Assembly (NCBI GenBank): GCA_013390905.1
Contig: JACATG010000003.1
Span: 1 to 64,000 of the forward strand
Source of the DNA: Marine Group I thaumarchaeote
Lineage (GTDB): Archaea; Thermoproteota; Nitrososphaeria; Nitrososphaerales; Nitrosopumilaceae
DNA length: 64,000 nt
Reading direction: 5' to 3'
The position numbers and the translations under genes were made by a program. Shown here piece by piece: positions 23,831-32,259 of this stretch (its first letter is position 1; the number at the start of each line of letters is the position of its first letter). The notes beneath the pieces are model-generated. The model worked only from the letters and a program-made list of their open reading frames with translations, was not told the DNA's origin and searched no databases.

Positions 23831-24901
23831 ATGCAGAAACTTATTCTAAGCACATTTTTGATTTTACTCTTAGTTCCATTTTCACAAGCATTTTCTGCAG
23901 AAACTACAGATACTACTCCGACACTTTCTATATCTCTGAGAAATGAAACTCCTTTTATCTATCAGGATTCTGAGGGATATACTGTTGTAGTTGGTGTAGT
24001 TGAAAACAACGATTCCCTAGCCTCTATAACCAATGTTATGATTCAAGTAAACTTTTTTTCTGGTTTTGATCCTAATCCATTAGAAGTCGTAAATGGACAT
24101 ACAACCTTACAAGTAATTCCTCCCAATGGTCAATCTCCATTTGCTATACGTTCTGAAACCGCAAATCCTAACATTACTGAGGCATCAGTATCTCTTTTAC
24201 CATTTAATATTTCAGATCCAAAGGAAAAAAAACTTACAATATTTTATCGTGAGGTCTTTTTAGATTCTTCATTACACTTTTCTGGAGTTTTGCAAAATGA
24301 AATTGCTCCTATTTCTAATACTAATGTCTACCTTGCTTTCTATGATATTTTTGAAAGAATTCTTAGGGTGTCTACAATTGAAATTGGTGATGTAGAGTCA
24401 AATGATGTAGCCTTTGAGTTTGATGAGTCAATTGATTCGAAGTCTGTAGGATTCTTACTGTTTTCTGAATCTGATAAATTTTATTCTGATTTTATTGATA
24501 TAAAAATTCCTCCTCTTCAACTCTCTACAAAATTAGTAGTAATTTCTGATGTGACTGTAGAAGATACTAATGGAGAAAAATTATCTGAACTTAAGGTTGG
24601 TTCTACATTTAACATAAAAAGTAAAACATTGATACAGTTTGTTGCAGATCAAGAATCTAACGAAACTGCATATACCTTTTATGCTCAGATAAAAAAAACT
24701 TCTGAAACCCCTGATGAACCCGGAACTGTTGAATTCATTGGAAAATTTGATGGTAGGTTCATTGGGACAGGATTAGAAACCCAAAGCATAGATTGGGTTC
24801 CCAAACAAACTGGATTATTTTTCATTGAGACATTTGTTTGGGATAGAAATAACGTTCCAATAGCTGATCAGGGTCCTTTTGTTCTAATTATTGTAAACTA
24901 G
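23831..24901 (+). CDS. secreted protein with beta-sandwich repeats
   Basis: The ATG at 23831 gives a clean signal peptide (MQKLILSTFLILLLVPFSQA); an in-frame ATG at 23786 would put 15 polar residues before it and is less likely. The mature part of about 335 residues is beta-rich, with several Ig-like or CARDB-like segments (VVVGVVENNDSLASITNVMIQVNF; HFSGVLQNEIAPISNTNVYLAF; ending LFFIETFVWDRNNVPIADQGPFVLIIVN). Such proteins are frequent on thaumarchaeal cell surfaces. No transmembrane anchor is seen at the C-terminus. Function unknown. Confidence 0.8.
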   Translation: MQKLILSTFLILLLVPFSQAFSAETTDTTPTLSISLRNETPFIYQDSEGYTVVVGVVENNDSLASITNVMIQVNFFSGFDPNPLEVVNGHTTLQVIPPNGQSPFAIRSETANPNITEASVSLLPFNISDPKEKKLTIFYREVFLDSSLHFSGVLQNEIAPISNTNVYLAFYDIFERILRVSTIEIGDVESNDVAFEFDESIDSKSVGFLLFSESDKFYSDFIDIKIPPLQLSTKLVVISDVTVEDTNGEKLSELKVGSTFNIKSKTLIQFVADQESNETAYTFYAQIKKTSETPDEPGTVEFIGKFDGRFIGTGLETQSIDWVPKQTGLFFIETFVWDRNNVPIADQGPFVLIIVN

Positions 24902-24934
24902 TAGATTTATTTTAAAAGAATTCTATACATTTGC

Positions 24935-25408
24935 ATGTCTGAATTCTCTCTTATAGCTACTGGTGGCACATTTGATATAATTCATAGAGGCCATCTAACT
25001 TTGCTTTCAACTGCATTTTCAATTTCTGACAAAGTAATCATTGGACTAACTAGTGATGAACTTGCTAAAAAAAAGGGAAAACTTCCAATTAACCAATATG
25101 AAAAGAGACTTGAAAATTTGACAACAGTTATTTCAAAAGAATTTCCAAACGCTATATTCCAAATAAACAAACTAGACAATGACTTTGGACCTGCTGTTTT
25201 GGAGAAAGAAGTTGAAGCTTTGTTAGTTAGCGATGAAACAAGTAATCAAGGTCCTATTCTAAACCAACTTAGAGTAGAAAAGAAACTGCCTCCTGCTAAA
25301 ATTATAACGGTTCCAATGTTTTTGGCAAAAGACGGCACAAGAATATCTACAACTCGAATCAAAAACTCAGAAATTGACACAGAGGGAAACTTGTTATCAA
25401 TTGACTAA
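24935..25408 (+). CDS. coaD: archaeal phosphopantetheine adenylyltransferase
   Basis: Makes dephospho-coenzyme A from 4'-phosphopantetheine and ATP. The 157-residue protein is a small nucleotidyltransferase: GGTFDIIHRGHLTLL (9-23) with the HxGH motif, KVIIGLTSDELAKKKGK, and the C-terminal ISTTRI that replaces the bacterial ISSTxxR motif. This is the archaeal/eukaryotic PPAT group (COG1019). CoA supply matters here because these archaea fix carbon through CoA esters. It follows the secreted-protein gene by 33 bases. Confidence 0.92.
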   Translation: MSEFSLIATGGTFDIIHRGHLTLLSTAFSISDKVIIGLTSDELAKKKGKLPINQYEKRLENLTTVISKEFPNAIFQINKLDNDFGPAVLEKEVEALLVSDETSNQGPILNQLRVEKKLPPAKIITVPMFLAKDGTRISTTRIKNSEIDTEGNLLSID

Positions 25409-25463
25409 TAGCTTGTCTAACTTTGAGTAATTGGAATAAAACAAAATTCTAGGATTTAGCCTC

Positions 25464-25793
25464 ATGGCAATCATCATTCATATGATGAAAAAAATTGATA
25501 CTGATGTCTCAAACCTGAAACAGGGACTACATCCTCAAAACCTTTCATTCTGGTATGATAAAATTATAAAAGAAACAATTGAGATGGCACCCCCTTGGCT
25601 TCAAGATAAAATTAAAGTTCATCAAGATCCTATACTTACAATGAAATTTAATTTGGATATTTCAAAACGTGCGGTTAGTTACTTTATGATTGTAGTTGAT
25701 AATAATCTAGATTATATGCCATACTCAACAAAGCTCTATTTTCTTAAAGTTCAAGAGATAATGTCAAATGAAATGGATAAATCTCTAGTTTAA
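25464..25793 (+). CDS. hypothetical protein (109 aa)
   Basis: Unrecognised. Starts MAIIIHMMKKIDTDVSNLKQGL; Met7 or Met8 are other possible starts. The middle (NLSFWYDKIIKETIEMAPPWLQDKIKVHQDP) is amphipathic. It looks like a soluble alpha/beta protein. The gene is 55 bases after coaD and on the same strand. No metal or nucleotide motif is seen. Confidence 0.65.
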   Translation: MAIIIHMMKKIDTDVSNLKQGLHPQNLSFWYDKIIKETIEMAPPWLQDKIKVHQDPILTMKFNLDISKRAVSYFMIVVDNNLDYMPYSTKLYFLKVQEIMSNEMDKSLV

Positions 25794-25865
25794 TGAGATT
25801 TTTTTATTTTAGGCACAAATTAAAGTCAAGGTATCTATAACCAGTCCGTTTGAAATTCTCCAGAT

Positions 25866-26651
25866 ATGGAACTTTACAAAAGGTATTCTGATAGAAAAAG
25901 ATCTGGAAGAAATACTAGACAAGATAATGAACCATCTCGTTCCTTTAGAAATTCTAGTAATGATAGAGGTTCAAGATATTCCAGAGATGATAGACCCAGA
26001 GAATCTACAACTGTAACTTGTGCTGATTGTGGCACTGAATGTCAAGTTCCATTTGTTCCAAGAACCGATAAACCAGTATACTGCAGTGATTGTTTCAGAC
26101 AAAACAAACCACAAGATTCAGGAAGTGATAGATATTCCAGAGATGATAGAGGTTCAAGATATTCCAGAGATGATAGAGGTTCAAGATATTCCAGAGATGA
26201 TAGAGGTTCAAGATATTCCAGAGATGATAGAGGTCCAAGATCTTCATCTAGACGAGAATCTCGTGGAGATAATTCTAGATCTAGCAAGCCACGAAGTGAT
26301 AAATTTTTGAGAAAACAAGAGAGTTTCTTTGCAAATGGTTCAACCAAATTTTATGAAACTATCAAAGAAAAATTATATGAAATTTTAGGCGGAAAAATCT
26401 GTTCTAATTGTGGTTTCAAGGATGAAAGAGCATTAGGAATAAGTCCAATTTCTGAAAATGTCACTTCTGATAATTCTGGCCGTGGTGGCGATTCTGCCTC
26501 ATGGGGAAAATATATTTCAGCACCAGATCTTGCTAGAGAAGAATTAAAGGTATTTTGCTTTAATTGTAATCAAATTAGAGAACCTATTTCAAAACGAACA
26601 GAAGACAGATCAAGACCAAAGTCAAAAACGAGTAGACATTTTCCTAGATGA
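25866..26651 (+). CDS. zinc-ribbon protein with Arg/Ser/Asp-rich repeats
   Basis: 261 residues. The N-terminal part is disordered and rich in Arg, Ser and Asp. A zinc ribbon (CADCGTECQVPF...KPVYCSDCF; Cys52/55 and Cys73/76) follows, then RYSRDDRGS repeated in tandem (about 89-124), a basic linker and a second Cys-rich module (CSNCGFKDE...CFNCNQIREP). The N-terminal ribbon is a type found in many archaeal and candidate-phylum proteins beside such low-complexity tails. RNA binding, as for RGG-like tails, is likely but inferred. ATG start behind a T-rich leader. Confidence 0.8.
   Translation: MELYKRYSDRKRSGRNTRQDNEPSRSFRNSSNDRGSRYSRDDRPRESTTVTCADCGTECQVPFVPRTDKPVYCSDCFRQNKPQDSGSDRYSRDDRGSRYSRDDRGSRYSRDDRGSRYSRDDRGPRSSSRRESRGDNSRSSKPRSDKFLRKQESFFANGSTKFYETIKEKLYEILGGKICSNCGFKDERALGISPISENVTSDNSGRGGDSASWGKYISAPDLAREELKVFCFNCNQIREPISKRTEDRSRPKSKTSRHFPR
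26130..26237 (+). repeat. four tandem 27-bp coding repeats
   Basis: Units at 26130, 26157, 26184 and 26211, each 27 bases encoding RYSRDDRGS; the last differs by one base (T to C, giving RGP). A similar copy lies at about 25974. DNA-level identity of adjacent units shows recent slippage or unequal exchange, so unit number probably varies among strains. Confidence 0.95.
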
Positions 26652-26713
26652 TCTTTAAAATCATCCTTGAAAATTTATTAACACTTTAATAATAATAATT
26701 TTGAAATCGAATC

Positions 26714-26797
26714 ATGGATGGCGACTCTAAGGCATTAACAATCTCACTAGTTGCTATGTTTTTAATTGTAACACTATATACTGTATTTACTCTATAA
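26714..26797 (+). CDS. 27-aa single-span membrane peptide
   Basis: ATG to TAA, 27 codons: a short acidic start (MDGDSKA) and one helix (LTISLVAMFLIVTLYTVFTL) reaching the C-terminus. It ends 3 bases before the convergent gene at 26800. The form resembles other one-helix microproteins of this window (23598). Real translation is plausible but unproven. Confidence 0.45.
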   Translation: MDGDSKALTISLVAMFLIVTLYTVFTL

Positions 26798-26799
26798 AT

Positions 26800-27081
26800 T
26801 TACTCTTTTACAATTTCTATATTGTGTTCTAGAATTTTAGTGGAAACTAGTTTGTGTTCTTTGTCAAATACTGATTGAATAAAATCCGCAAATTTATCAA
26901 CATTTACTTTATCCTTTAGTACAATACTGTGAGCAGATTTATCCTTCAATGAAATCACCAATTCATTTTCAATTACATTAAGGATTGATGCGATGTAGGT
27001 TTCTTTACTATCATTTACGAATATTAAACTAGCAAATTTCAGAGCCTCATATTTGCTGTCACAGGAAATACTGATTTTCAT
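26800..27081 (-). CDS. hypothetical protein, Pcc1-like in outline (93 aa)
   Basis: Begins MKISISCDSKYEALKFASLIFVNDSKETYIASILNVIENELVISLKDKSAHSI. The pattern of strand, helix, strand, strand and C-terminal helix recalls Pcc1-type proteins, a second of which (Pcc2-like) occurs in some archaea, but the match is weak. Its ATG overlaps the trpS stop (ATGA, 27078-27081), so the two are translated as a coupled pair. Treat as hypothetical. Confidence 0.65.
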   Translation of the reverse strand: MKISISCDSKYEALKFASLIFVNDSKETYIASILNVIENELVISLKDKSAHSIVLKDKVNVDKFADFIQSVFDKEHKLVSTKILEHNIEIVKE

Positions 27082-28190
27082 TTATTCTCAAAAAGAAATT
27101 GTTCTATCTGGTTTTTTGCCTTTTCTCTTTTTTCCTGATGAATGGCAAGAAAATCGTTAATTTTTTCAATTAAAATTGCTTTTAGTTCTCCAGTAAGTAA
27201 TTTTCCAGACTTGTAATCTTCATAGATTGACTTTAACTTGCTATCATCTGGTTCAAAAAATATTCTGAGATATTGATATGATACATCAATGTCTGGGTTT
27301 CCTCCAAGTTTTCTATGTTGTTCAATATCTGGTTGTCCACCTGAAAATGCATATTTGTTAATTTTCTTTTTTACTACATTTGGTGCGTCAGTTGTATACA
27401 CTGTACTATTTTCGTCAGAAGCTGACATCTTTCCACCAGGTCCTTCCAAGCCTGGAATCATTATGTTGTGAATTAATGCAGGTTTTGGTTTTCCAATCTT
27501 TGGTGCAATATCTCTTGTTAATCTAAAGTGAGGATCTTGATCTACTCCTAATGGAATCAAAACTGGTTTGTCTTCAATAAAACATGGTGCAGATTGTAAT
27601 GATGTATAAAAAATCATACCAATATTTGTTTCATTTGTAAACCCAAATGTTGCTTTTGTATTTGAAAAGTTAATTTTCTTTGCGACTTGAGCTGCAATTG
27701 GATAGAGAGTTTGAATATTTTTTGTGTTGATGATAATTTTTGTTTTTTCTGGTTTGAAACCTAATGCAATAAAGTCTAGCGCGTTTTCATATGCAAATTT
27801 TCCAGTTTCTTCTAATGTTAAGTTAGGTTTTGAATAAAATTTTTCATCATCTGTTAATTGAAAATACATGTTAACATCAAACTTTTCTTGTAACCATTTT
27901 GCAAAAACCCACGGTACTAAGTGTCCAATATGAGTATGACCAGAAGGACCTCTTCCAGTATATAGAAAGAATTTGTTACCCTTTTCATAATCATCAAGAA
28001 TTCTATTCATTTCTCTATGAGAGAAGAAAATACCTCTTCTAAGCATAAAATGGTCTTCACCTGTAACTTTCTTGATCCTATCTCGTAATTCTGAAGAAAT
28101 CTTCTCAGTACCGAATCTCTTGATTAATTTATCATAATCAATATCCCCCTCAACATGCCAAGGAGTTACTATAAAGTCATCAGCTGACAT
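27078..28190 (-). CDS. trpS: tryptophanyl-tRNA synthetase
   Basis: Class I synthetase for tRNA-Trp. The HIGH motif appears as GPSGHTHIGHLVPW near residue 83 and the KMSKS loop as GGKMSASDE near 250. The LRRGIFFSHREMNRILDDYEKG segment is typical of archaeal/eukaryotic TrpRS. Size is 370 residues. Its cognate tRNA, with two introns, is also in the window (35910-36062). It is divergent from pheS; the start-to-start gap is 48 bases. Confidence 0.98.
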   Translation of the reverse strand: MSADDFIVTPWHVEGDIDYDKLIKRFGTEKISSELRDRIKKVTGEDHFMLRRGIFFSHREMNRILDDYEKGNKFFLYTGRGPSGHTHIGHLVPWVFAKWLQEKFDVNMYFQLTDDEKFYSKPNLTLEETGKFAYENALDFIALGFKPEKTKIIINTKNIQTLYPIAAQVAKKINFSNTKATFGFTNETNIGMIFYTSLQSAPCFIEDKPVLIPLGVDQDPHFRLTRDIAPKIGKPKPALIHNIMIPGLEGPGGKMSASDENSTVYTTDAPNVVKKKINKYAFSGGQPDIEQHRKLGGNPDIDVSYQYLRIFFEPDDSKLKSIYEDYKSGKLLTGELKAILIEKINDFLAIHQEKREKAKNQIEQFLFENK

Positions 28191-28211
28191 TCAATCTGAC
28201 TTAGGTTAAGG

Positions 28212-28219
28212 TTTAAAAA
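28212..28219 (+). promoter_or_regulatory. TATA box for pheST
   Basis: TTTAAAAA is centred 23-24 bases before the pheS ATG at 28239, which supports that ATG over the TTG three bases earlier. Confidence 0.5.
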
Positions 28220-28238
28220 GTCTTTTTCGATCTTTTTG

Positions 28239-29669
28239 ATGTTGTCACAAGTTTTTCATGATATTGAAAAAAAAATCATTCATTCTTTGCAGCCTGATCA
28301 AATTCTAACAATATCTGAAATCGAAAAAAAAACTGGTTTACAATCTGATCAAGTTAGAAGAGGCATTGAATGGTTAAAATTGAAAAACTTTGCACATGTA
28401 AAAGAATCAACTGATATTCATTATCATTTCGGAGAGAAAGGTCATGAAGCAATTGGAAATGGTTTACCGGAAAGAAGATTAGTAAATGAAATTGAAAAGG
28501 GAAATACAACTTTTGATAAGTTAAAACCTATTTTAGGTTTAGATTTTAATGCAGCTATAGCATATGCAAAAAAGAATAATTGGATTTCCATTACCAAAAA
28601 TGAAAAATCAACGGAACTTTCTTTGAATAAAGATCATCAAGAATCATTAGAAGAAAAATTTCTCCTATCTCATAAAACTCTTGAAAAAAATAAAACTAAT
28701 GAAATTAAAGTATCTGAAGATTCTCTTTTTGCAATAGTATCGCTTAAAAAACGTCCTGATTTTATTGTCGATTCATCATTAATCATCAAAAAAATTTCAT
28801 TAACTGTTGAAGGTAAAAAAATCAATTTAGGTGATTTATCTCATTCAAGTGGTGCAATTGATGTTGAATCTAAAGTACCTGAAGTTTTTGTTGCAAGAAC
28901 TCATCCATTAAAAGATACTATTGATGAAATTCGTGAAATTTTCGTTACATTAGGATTTTCAGAAATCAATGGAAATATGACTCAGTCAAGCTTTTGGAAC
29001 TTTGATGCTCTATTTACTCCACAAGATCATCCTGCAAGAGAATTACAGGATACATTTTATCTGGATGGTATCTCTGCCAAAAAAATTGCAACTCCAGAAC
29101 AAATTAGAAAAGTTTCTGAATCTCACAAGAAGAATTGGAGATATTATTGGGATATCAATGAAGCAAGAAAAATGGTTCTAAGAACTCATACTACTTGTGT
29201 TACAATCAAACATCTAGCTGAAAACAAACTTGATGAAGCTAGAATTTTTTCATTAGGACGTGTATTTAGAAATGAAAAAGTTAGTTACAAACATCTTGTA
29301 GAGTTTCACCAAATTGAAGGAGTTGTTGTTGGAAAAGATGCTAATCTCAGAAATTTAATGGGAATTCAAAAAGAATTCTATAAACGAATTGGAATTACAA
29401 AAATAAAATTTTGGCCAACATTTTTTCCATACACCGAACCTTCACTACAAACTATGGTGTATAATGAAAGACTAGGAAAATGGGTAGAACTATTTGGAAT
29501 GGGAATTTTCAGACCAGAAGTAACTAAACCTCTTGGGATTACTAAACCTGTTTTGGCATGGGGAGGAGGTATTGAAAGAATTGCAATGCTAAAGTATGGT
29601 CTTGATGATGTGAGAGAGTTTTACAATAACAACTTGAGTTGGTTAAGGAGTGCTAGAAAATGCCAGTAG
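28239..29669 (+). CDS. pheS: phenylalanyl-tRNA synthetase alpha subunit
   Basis: Catalytic subunit of heterotetrameric class II PheRS. The N-terminal about 230 residues contain winged-helix domains (ILTISEIEKKTGLQSDQVRRGIEWLKLKNF) as in archaeal and eukaryotic alpha subunits. The catalytic core shows FNFDALFTPQDHPARE-type motif 1 region, FSLGRVFRNEKVSYKHLVEFHQIEG (motif 2) and LAWGGGIERIAML (motif 3). The start is the ATG at 28239. The pheT ATG lies 10 bases inside its 3' end. Confidence 0.98.
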   Translation: MLSQVFHDIEKKIIHSLQPDQILTISEIEKKTGLQSDQVRRGIEWLKLKNFAHVKESTDIHYHFGEKGHEAIGNGLPERRLVNEIEKGNTTFDKLKPILGLDFNAAIAYAKKNNWISITKNEKSTELSLNKDHQESLEEKFLLSHKTLEKNKTNEIKVSEDSLFAIVSLKKRPDFIVDSSLIIKKISLTVEGKKINLGDLSHSSGAIDVESKVPEVFVARTHPLKDTIDEIREIFVTLGFSEINGNMTQSSFWNFDALFTPQDHPARELQDTFYLDGISAKKIATPEQIRKVSESHKKNWRYYWDINEARKMVLRTHTTCVTIKHLAENKLDEARIFSLGRVFRNEKVSYKHLVEFHQIEGVVVGKDANLRNLMGIQKEFYKRIGITKIKFWPTFFPYTEPSLQTMVYNERLGKWVELFGMGIFRPEVTKPLGITKPVLAWGGGIERIAMLKYGLDDVREFYNNNLSWLRSARKCQ

Positions 29670-31285
29670 TTGAACTATCCTATATGCGCCTTCAAAAATT
29701 AGTTGGTAAAGTTACAAAAAAGCAAATTTCTGATTCCTTGCCATTTCTTGGATTAGATATTGAATCTGAAAACAAAGACCTAATCAGAATTGAGTACAGT
29801 CCAAATAGGCCTGATTATTCAACTGATTTTGGAATTGCACTTGGATTACAAGGATTACTTCGAATCAAAACTGGATCAATTAAACTGAATATCAAAAAAT
29901 CAAAAAAGTATGCTATTTCTGTAAAATCTGAAGTATCAAAAGTTCGTCCTTTTGTTACTGGAATTGTTGCGAAAAATGGAAAAATTGATGATAAAACAAT
30001 TAAACAGTTTATGACCTTGCAAGAAGATCTTCATTTTGGAATAGGAAGAAAGAGAAAGAAATTATCTATAGGAATTCATGACTTAGATAAGATCACTTTT
30101 CCTTTAGTTTACAAAACCACTAATAGAAATTTTAAATTCATTCCGTTAAACTCTAAAAAAGAACTTTCAATTTCTGAAATTCTCAAAAACACTGATGTGG
30201 GAAAAGATTATAGTTCTATACTTGAAAATTCCTCACAAGTACCTCTAATTTTAGATGCAAAACAAAATACTGTCTCTTTTCCTCCAATAATTAACGCAGC
30301 ACTAACTAGTGTTACAACTAAAACAAAAAATCTATTTGTTGAGGTAACTGGAATTAATAAAGAAGATGCTGAAGATATGCTTTCAGTTGTTGCAACTATT
30401 TTACAAAGTGCAGGTTTTACTTTAGAATCTGTTCAAATTTCTGGAGCAAAAAACTCTTCACCAAAACTTGAACAAAAGAAAATGTCTGTAAGCCCTTTCT
30501 TGATTAATCAAACCCTTGGTTTGAATCTTAACAATTCAAAGATTATTTCATCATTGAAAAAATCTAGGTTAGATGCATCAACTAAAGGGAAGAACATCAT
30601 TTGTACAATTCCTGCATATAGATTTGATATTTTTGGACCAATGGATTTGGTAGAAGAAGTTGCTTTAGGATATGGAATTCAGAATCTTGAACCTACATTG
30701 TCACCTTCTCAAACACTTGGCCAAAAACATCCCAGCTCAATTAGTTTACAATCACTTTCTTCTATAATGACTGGATTAGGCTATATGGAAGCTCTAAATT
30801 CTAGCTTAACAAGCAAACGAATTCTTTATGATAATACAAAAAGAGATTCATCAAAAATTCTCTCAGTTTTAGATTCTAAAAGTCTTGAACATACTATTCT
30901 TAGAGATTCATTACTTCCAGGATTAATAGATAATCTAGCAAAAAATATTCATGAATCATACCCTCAAAAATTATTTGAGATAGGAACTATTTTCAATAAA
31001 ACAAGTTCTGTAACTGAAGAAACTCATCTTTGTGCAGTAAGTTCTCATAAAGATGCAAACTTTAGCGAGATAAAATCTGTTTTACAATCTGTCATTCAAT
31101 CAATATTTGGTAAAACTTGTGAAACCAAAACCTCCACTCATCCAACTTTTGAAAAAGGACACGTTGCAAACATCACTGTAAATGGAAAAATTATTGGAAT
31201 CATTGGTGAAATAAGCAAACCAACTAAAGATAACTTTAAGCTTAGAGAGTCAATAGTTTCCTTTGAAGTAAAGCTACCTAGTTAA
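29660..31285 (+). CDS. pheT: phenylalanyl-tRNA synthetase beta subunit
   Basis: Structural and editing subunit of PheRS, 541 residues, the short archaeal/eukaryotic form without the bacterial EMAP-like N-terminal domain. Seen: the B1/B3-B4 editing region with NRPDYSTDFGIALGL near 55-70, the B5 region PFLINQTLGLNLNNSKIISSLKKSRLD near 272-300, and the catalytic-like core with LLPGLIDNLAKNIHESYPQKLFEIG. The overlap with pheS keeps the two in proportion. A structured RNA follows 30 bases after the stop. Confidence 0.97.
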   Translation: MPVVELSYMRLQKLVGKVTKKQISDSLPFLGLDIESENKDLIRIEYSPNRPDYSTDFGIALGLQGLLRIKTGSIKLNIKKSKKYAISVKSEVSKVRPFVTGIVAKNGKIDDKTIKQFMTLQEDLHFGIGRKRKKLSIGIHDLDKITFPLVYKTTNRNFKFIPLNSKKELSISEILKNTDVGKDYSSILENSSQVPLILDAKQNTVSFPPIINAALTSVTTKTKNLFVEVTGINKEDAEDMLSVVATILQSAGFTLESVQISGAKNSSPKLEQKKMSVSPFLINQTLGLNLNNSKIISSLKKSRLDASTKGKNIICTIPAYRFDIFGPMDLVEEVALGYGIQNLEPTLSPSQTLGQKHPSSISLQSLSSIMTGLGYMEALNSSLTSKRILYDNTKRDSSKILSVLDSKSLEHTILRDSLLPGLIDNLAKNIHESYPQKLFEIGTIFNKTSSVTEETHLCAVSSHKDANFSEIKSVLQSVIQSIFGKTCETKTSTHPTFEKGHVANITVNGKIIGIIGEISKPTKDNFKLRESIVSFEVKLPS

Positions 31286-31314
31286 TATTTGACTTGATGA
31301 ATTGTTGTATGCCC

Positions 31315-31480
31315 TAAGAGCAACCATGCAGACGGATTGGGATGATGTCGATCGTAATGATACCAATGATTTCTAATTCACCCAGGCATGGCACATTGAG
31401 GGCAACCCCGGTTTCAGAACCCAAGGAGGTTTTGGCTAAAATACCAATGAGATTGTGCGAGTCAGAACCGGGGGACAATT
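31315..31480 (+). ncRNA. two-hairpin structured RNA, H/ACA-like
   Basis: The 252-base gap between pheT and the EVE gene holds a GC-rich block. Hairpin 1: CCATGC (31324-31329) pairs with GCATGG (31386-31391), with an inner stem ATTGG (31336-31340)/CCAAT (31363-31367); one base later comes ACA (31393-31395). Hairpin 2: CCCCGGTT (31406-31413) pairs with AACCGGGG (31466-31473), with inner GGTTTT/AAAA(TA)CC; again one base later comes ACA (31475-31477). Two stems, each followed by ACA, is the plan of archaeal H/ACA guide RNAs that direct pseudouridine formation. Targets were not found by eye. Confidence 0.6.
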
Positions 31481-31537
31481 TTATTTTCCAAAAATTGAAA
31501 AACCATAAAATATCCATTACTGATACAGAAAACTGAA

Positions 31538-31957
31538 ATGGTAAATTATTGGTTAGCAAAACAAGAGCCTAGTGGACCAAGGGGATATAATTTTGAACAA
31601 CTGAAAAAAGAAAAAACAACTGTCTGGGATGGGGTTCACAATAATCTTGCACTAAAGCACATGAGAGAAATGAAATCTAGCGATCTTGTTTTGTTTTATC
31701 ATACAGGTGATGAAAGACAAGCTGTTGGGATAATGCAAATTACTTCAAAACCATATCCAAATCCTAAGGAAGACAATGAACGTTTTATTGTTGTAGATGT
31801 CAAATACAAAAAAGCATTGAAACGTGCAGTGACACTTGATGAAATGAAAAAAGAAAAAAAATTCAAAGATTGGGAACTCATCAAAATTTCTAGATTGTCT
31901 ATAATGCCAGTACCAAAGCAAATTTGGGATGCAATCTTAAAGATTTCTCAAAACTGA
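31538..31957 (+). CDS. EVE domain protein
   Basis: 139 residues that begin VNYWLAKQEPSGPRGYNFEQLKKEKTTVWDGVHNNLALKHMREMKSSDLVLFYHTG, the standard EVE (PUA-like) opening with its WDGVxN and LVLFYHTG strands, followed by AVGIMQITSKPYPNP. EVE domains bind modified bases in DNA or RNA (for example 5-methylcytosine or modified tRNA). Here it is a lone domain with no nuclease or ATPase fusion. It may serve in RNA modification reading; target unknown. Confidence 0.93.
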   Translation: MVNYWLAKQEPSGPRGYNFEQLKKEKTTVWDGVHNNLALKHMREMKSSDLVLFYHTGDERQAVGIMQITSKPYPNPKEDNERFIVVDVKYKKALKRAVTLDEMKKEKKFKDWELIKISRLSIMPVPKQIWDAILKISQN

Positions 31958-32000
31958 ATATAATCGGTTTATTGATATAGTCGATTTGTTTTGCTAATTC

Positions 32001-32240
32001 ATGGCAACAGCTTATGTTTTAATAAACTGTGAACTAGGTTCAGAAGAATCTATAATTCAGCAACTAAAGGGTTTAGATGGTGTTAAAGAAGTTCATGGAA
32101 CTTTTGGTGCATACGATATTTTGGCCAAGATTGAGTCAGAAACTGTGGAAAAACTCAGAGAAACTATTACTTGGAAGATCAGAAAAATCGAAAAGATTCG
32201 TTCAACTCTCACCCTAATGGGTATTGAAGGCCAGACATAA
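32001..32240 (+). CDS. stand-alone Lrp/AsnC effector-binding (RAM) domain protein, copy 2
   Basis: 79 residues, about 80% identical to the protein at 1103 and, like it, without a DNA-binding half. Conserved between both: ATAYVLINCELGSEES, EVHGTFGAYDILAK, LRETITWKIRKI, KIRSTLTLMGIEGQ. Differences lie mainly in the first helix and in the 43-51 region. ATG start. Two copies could form mixed oligomers or sense different ligands. It overlaps no neighbour; the following ORF starts 19 bases later. Confidence 0.87.
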   Translation: MATAYVLINCELGSEESIIQQLKGLDGVKEVHGTFGAYDILAKIESETVEKLRETITWKIRKIEKIRSTLTLMGIEGQT

Positions 32241-32259
32241 ACCCCTCCTTTTTCTTATT

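Noticed and set aside
26130-26237. Possible CRISPR array
   Set aside because: The 27-bp units are adjacent with no unique spacers and encode a regular peptide repeat in frame; no cas genes are present.
26042-26347. Long antisense and shifted open frames over the repeat region of the zinc-ribbon gene
   Set aside because: They arise from the 27-bp repeats having no stop in several frames; translations are repetitive (EYLEPLSSL) and there is no promoter or start context.
31314-31559. Open frames of 64-81 codons across the RNA block after pheT
   Set aside because: Both strands are open by chance in a GC-richer stretch; the sequence is better explained by paired stems, and the frames overlap the EVE gene start.
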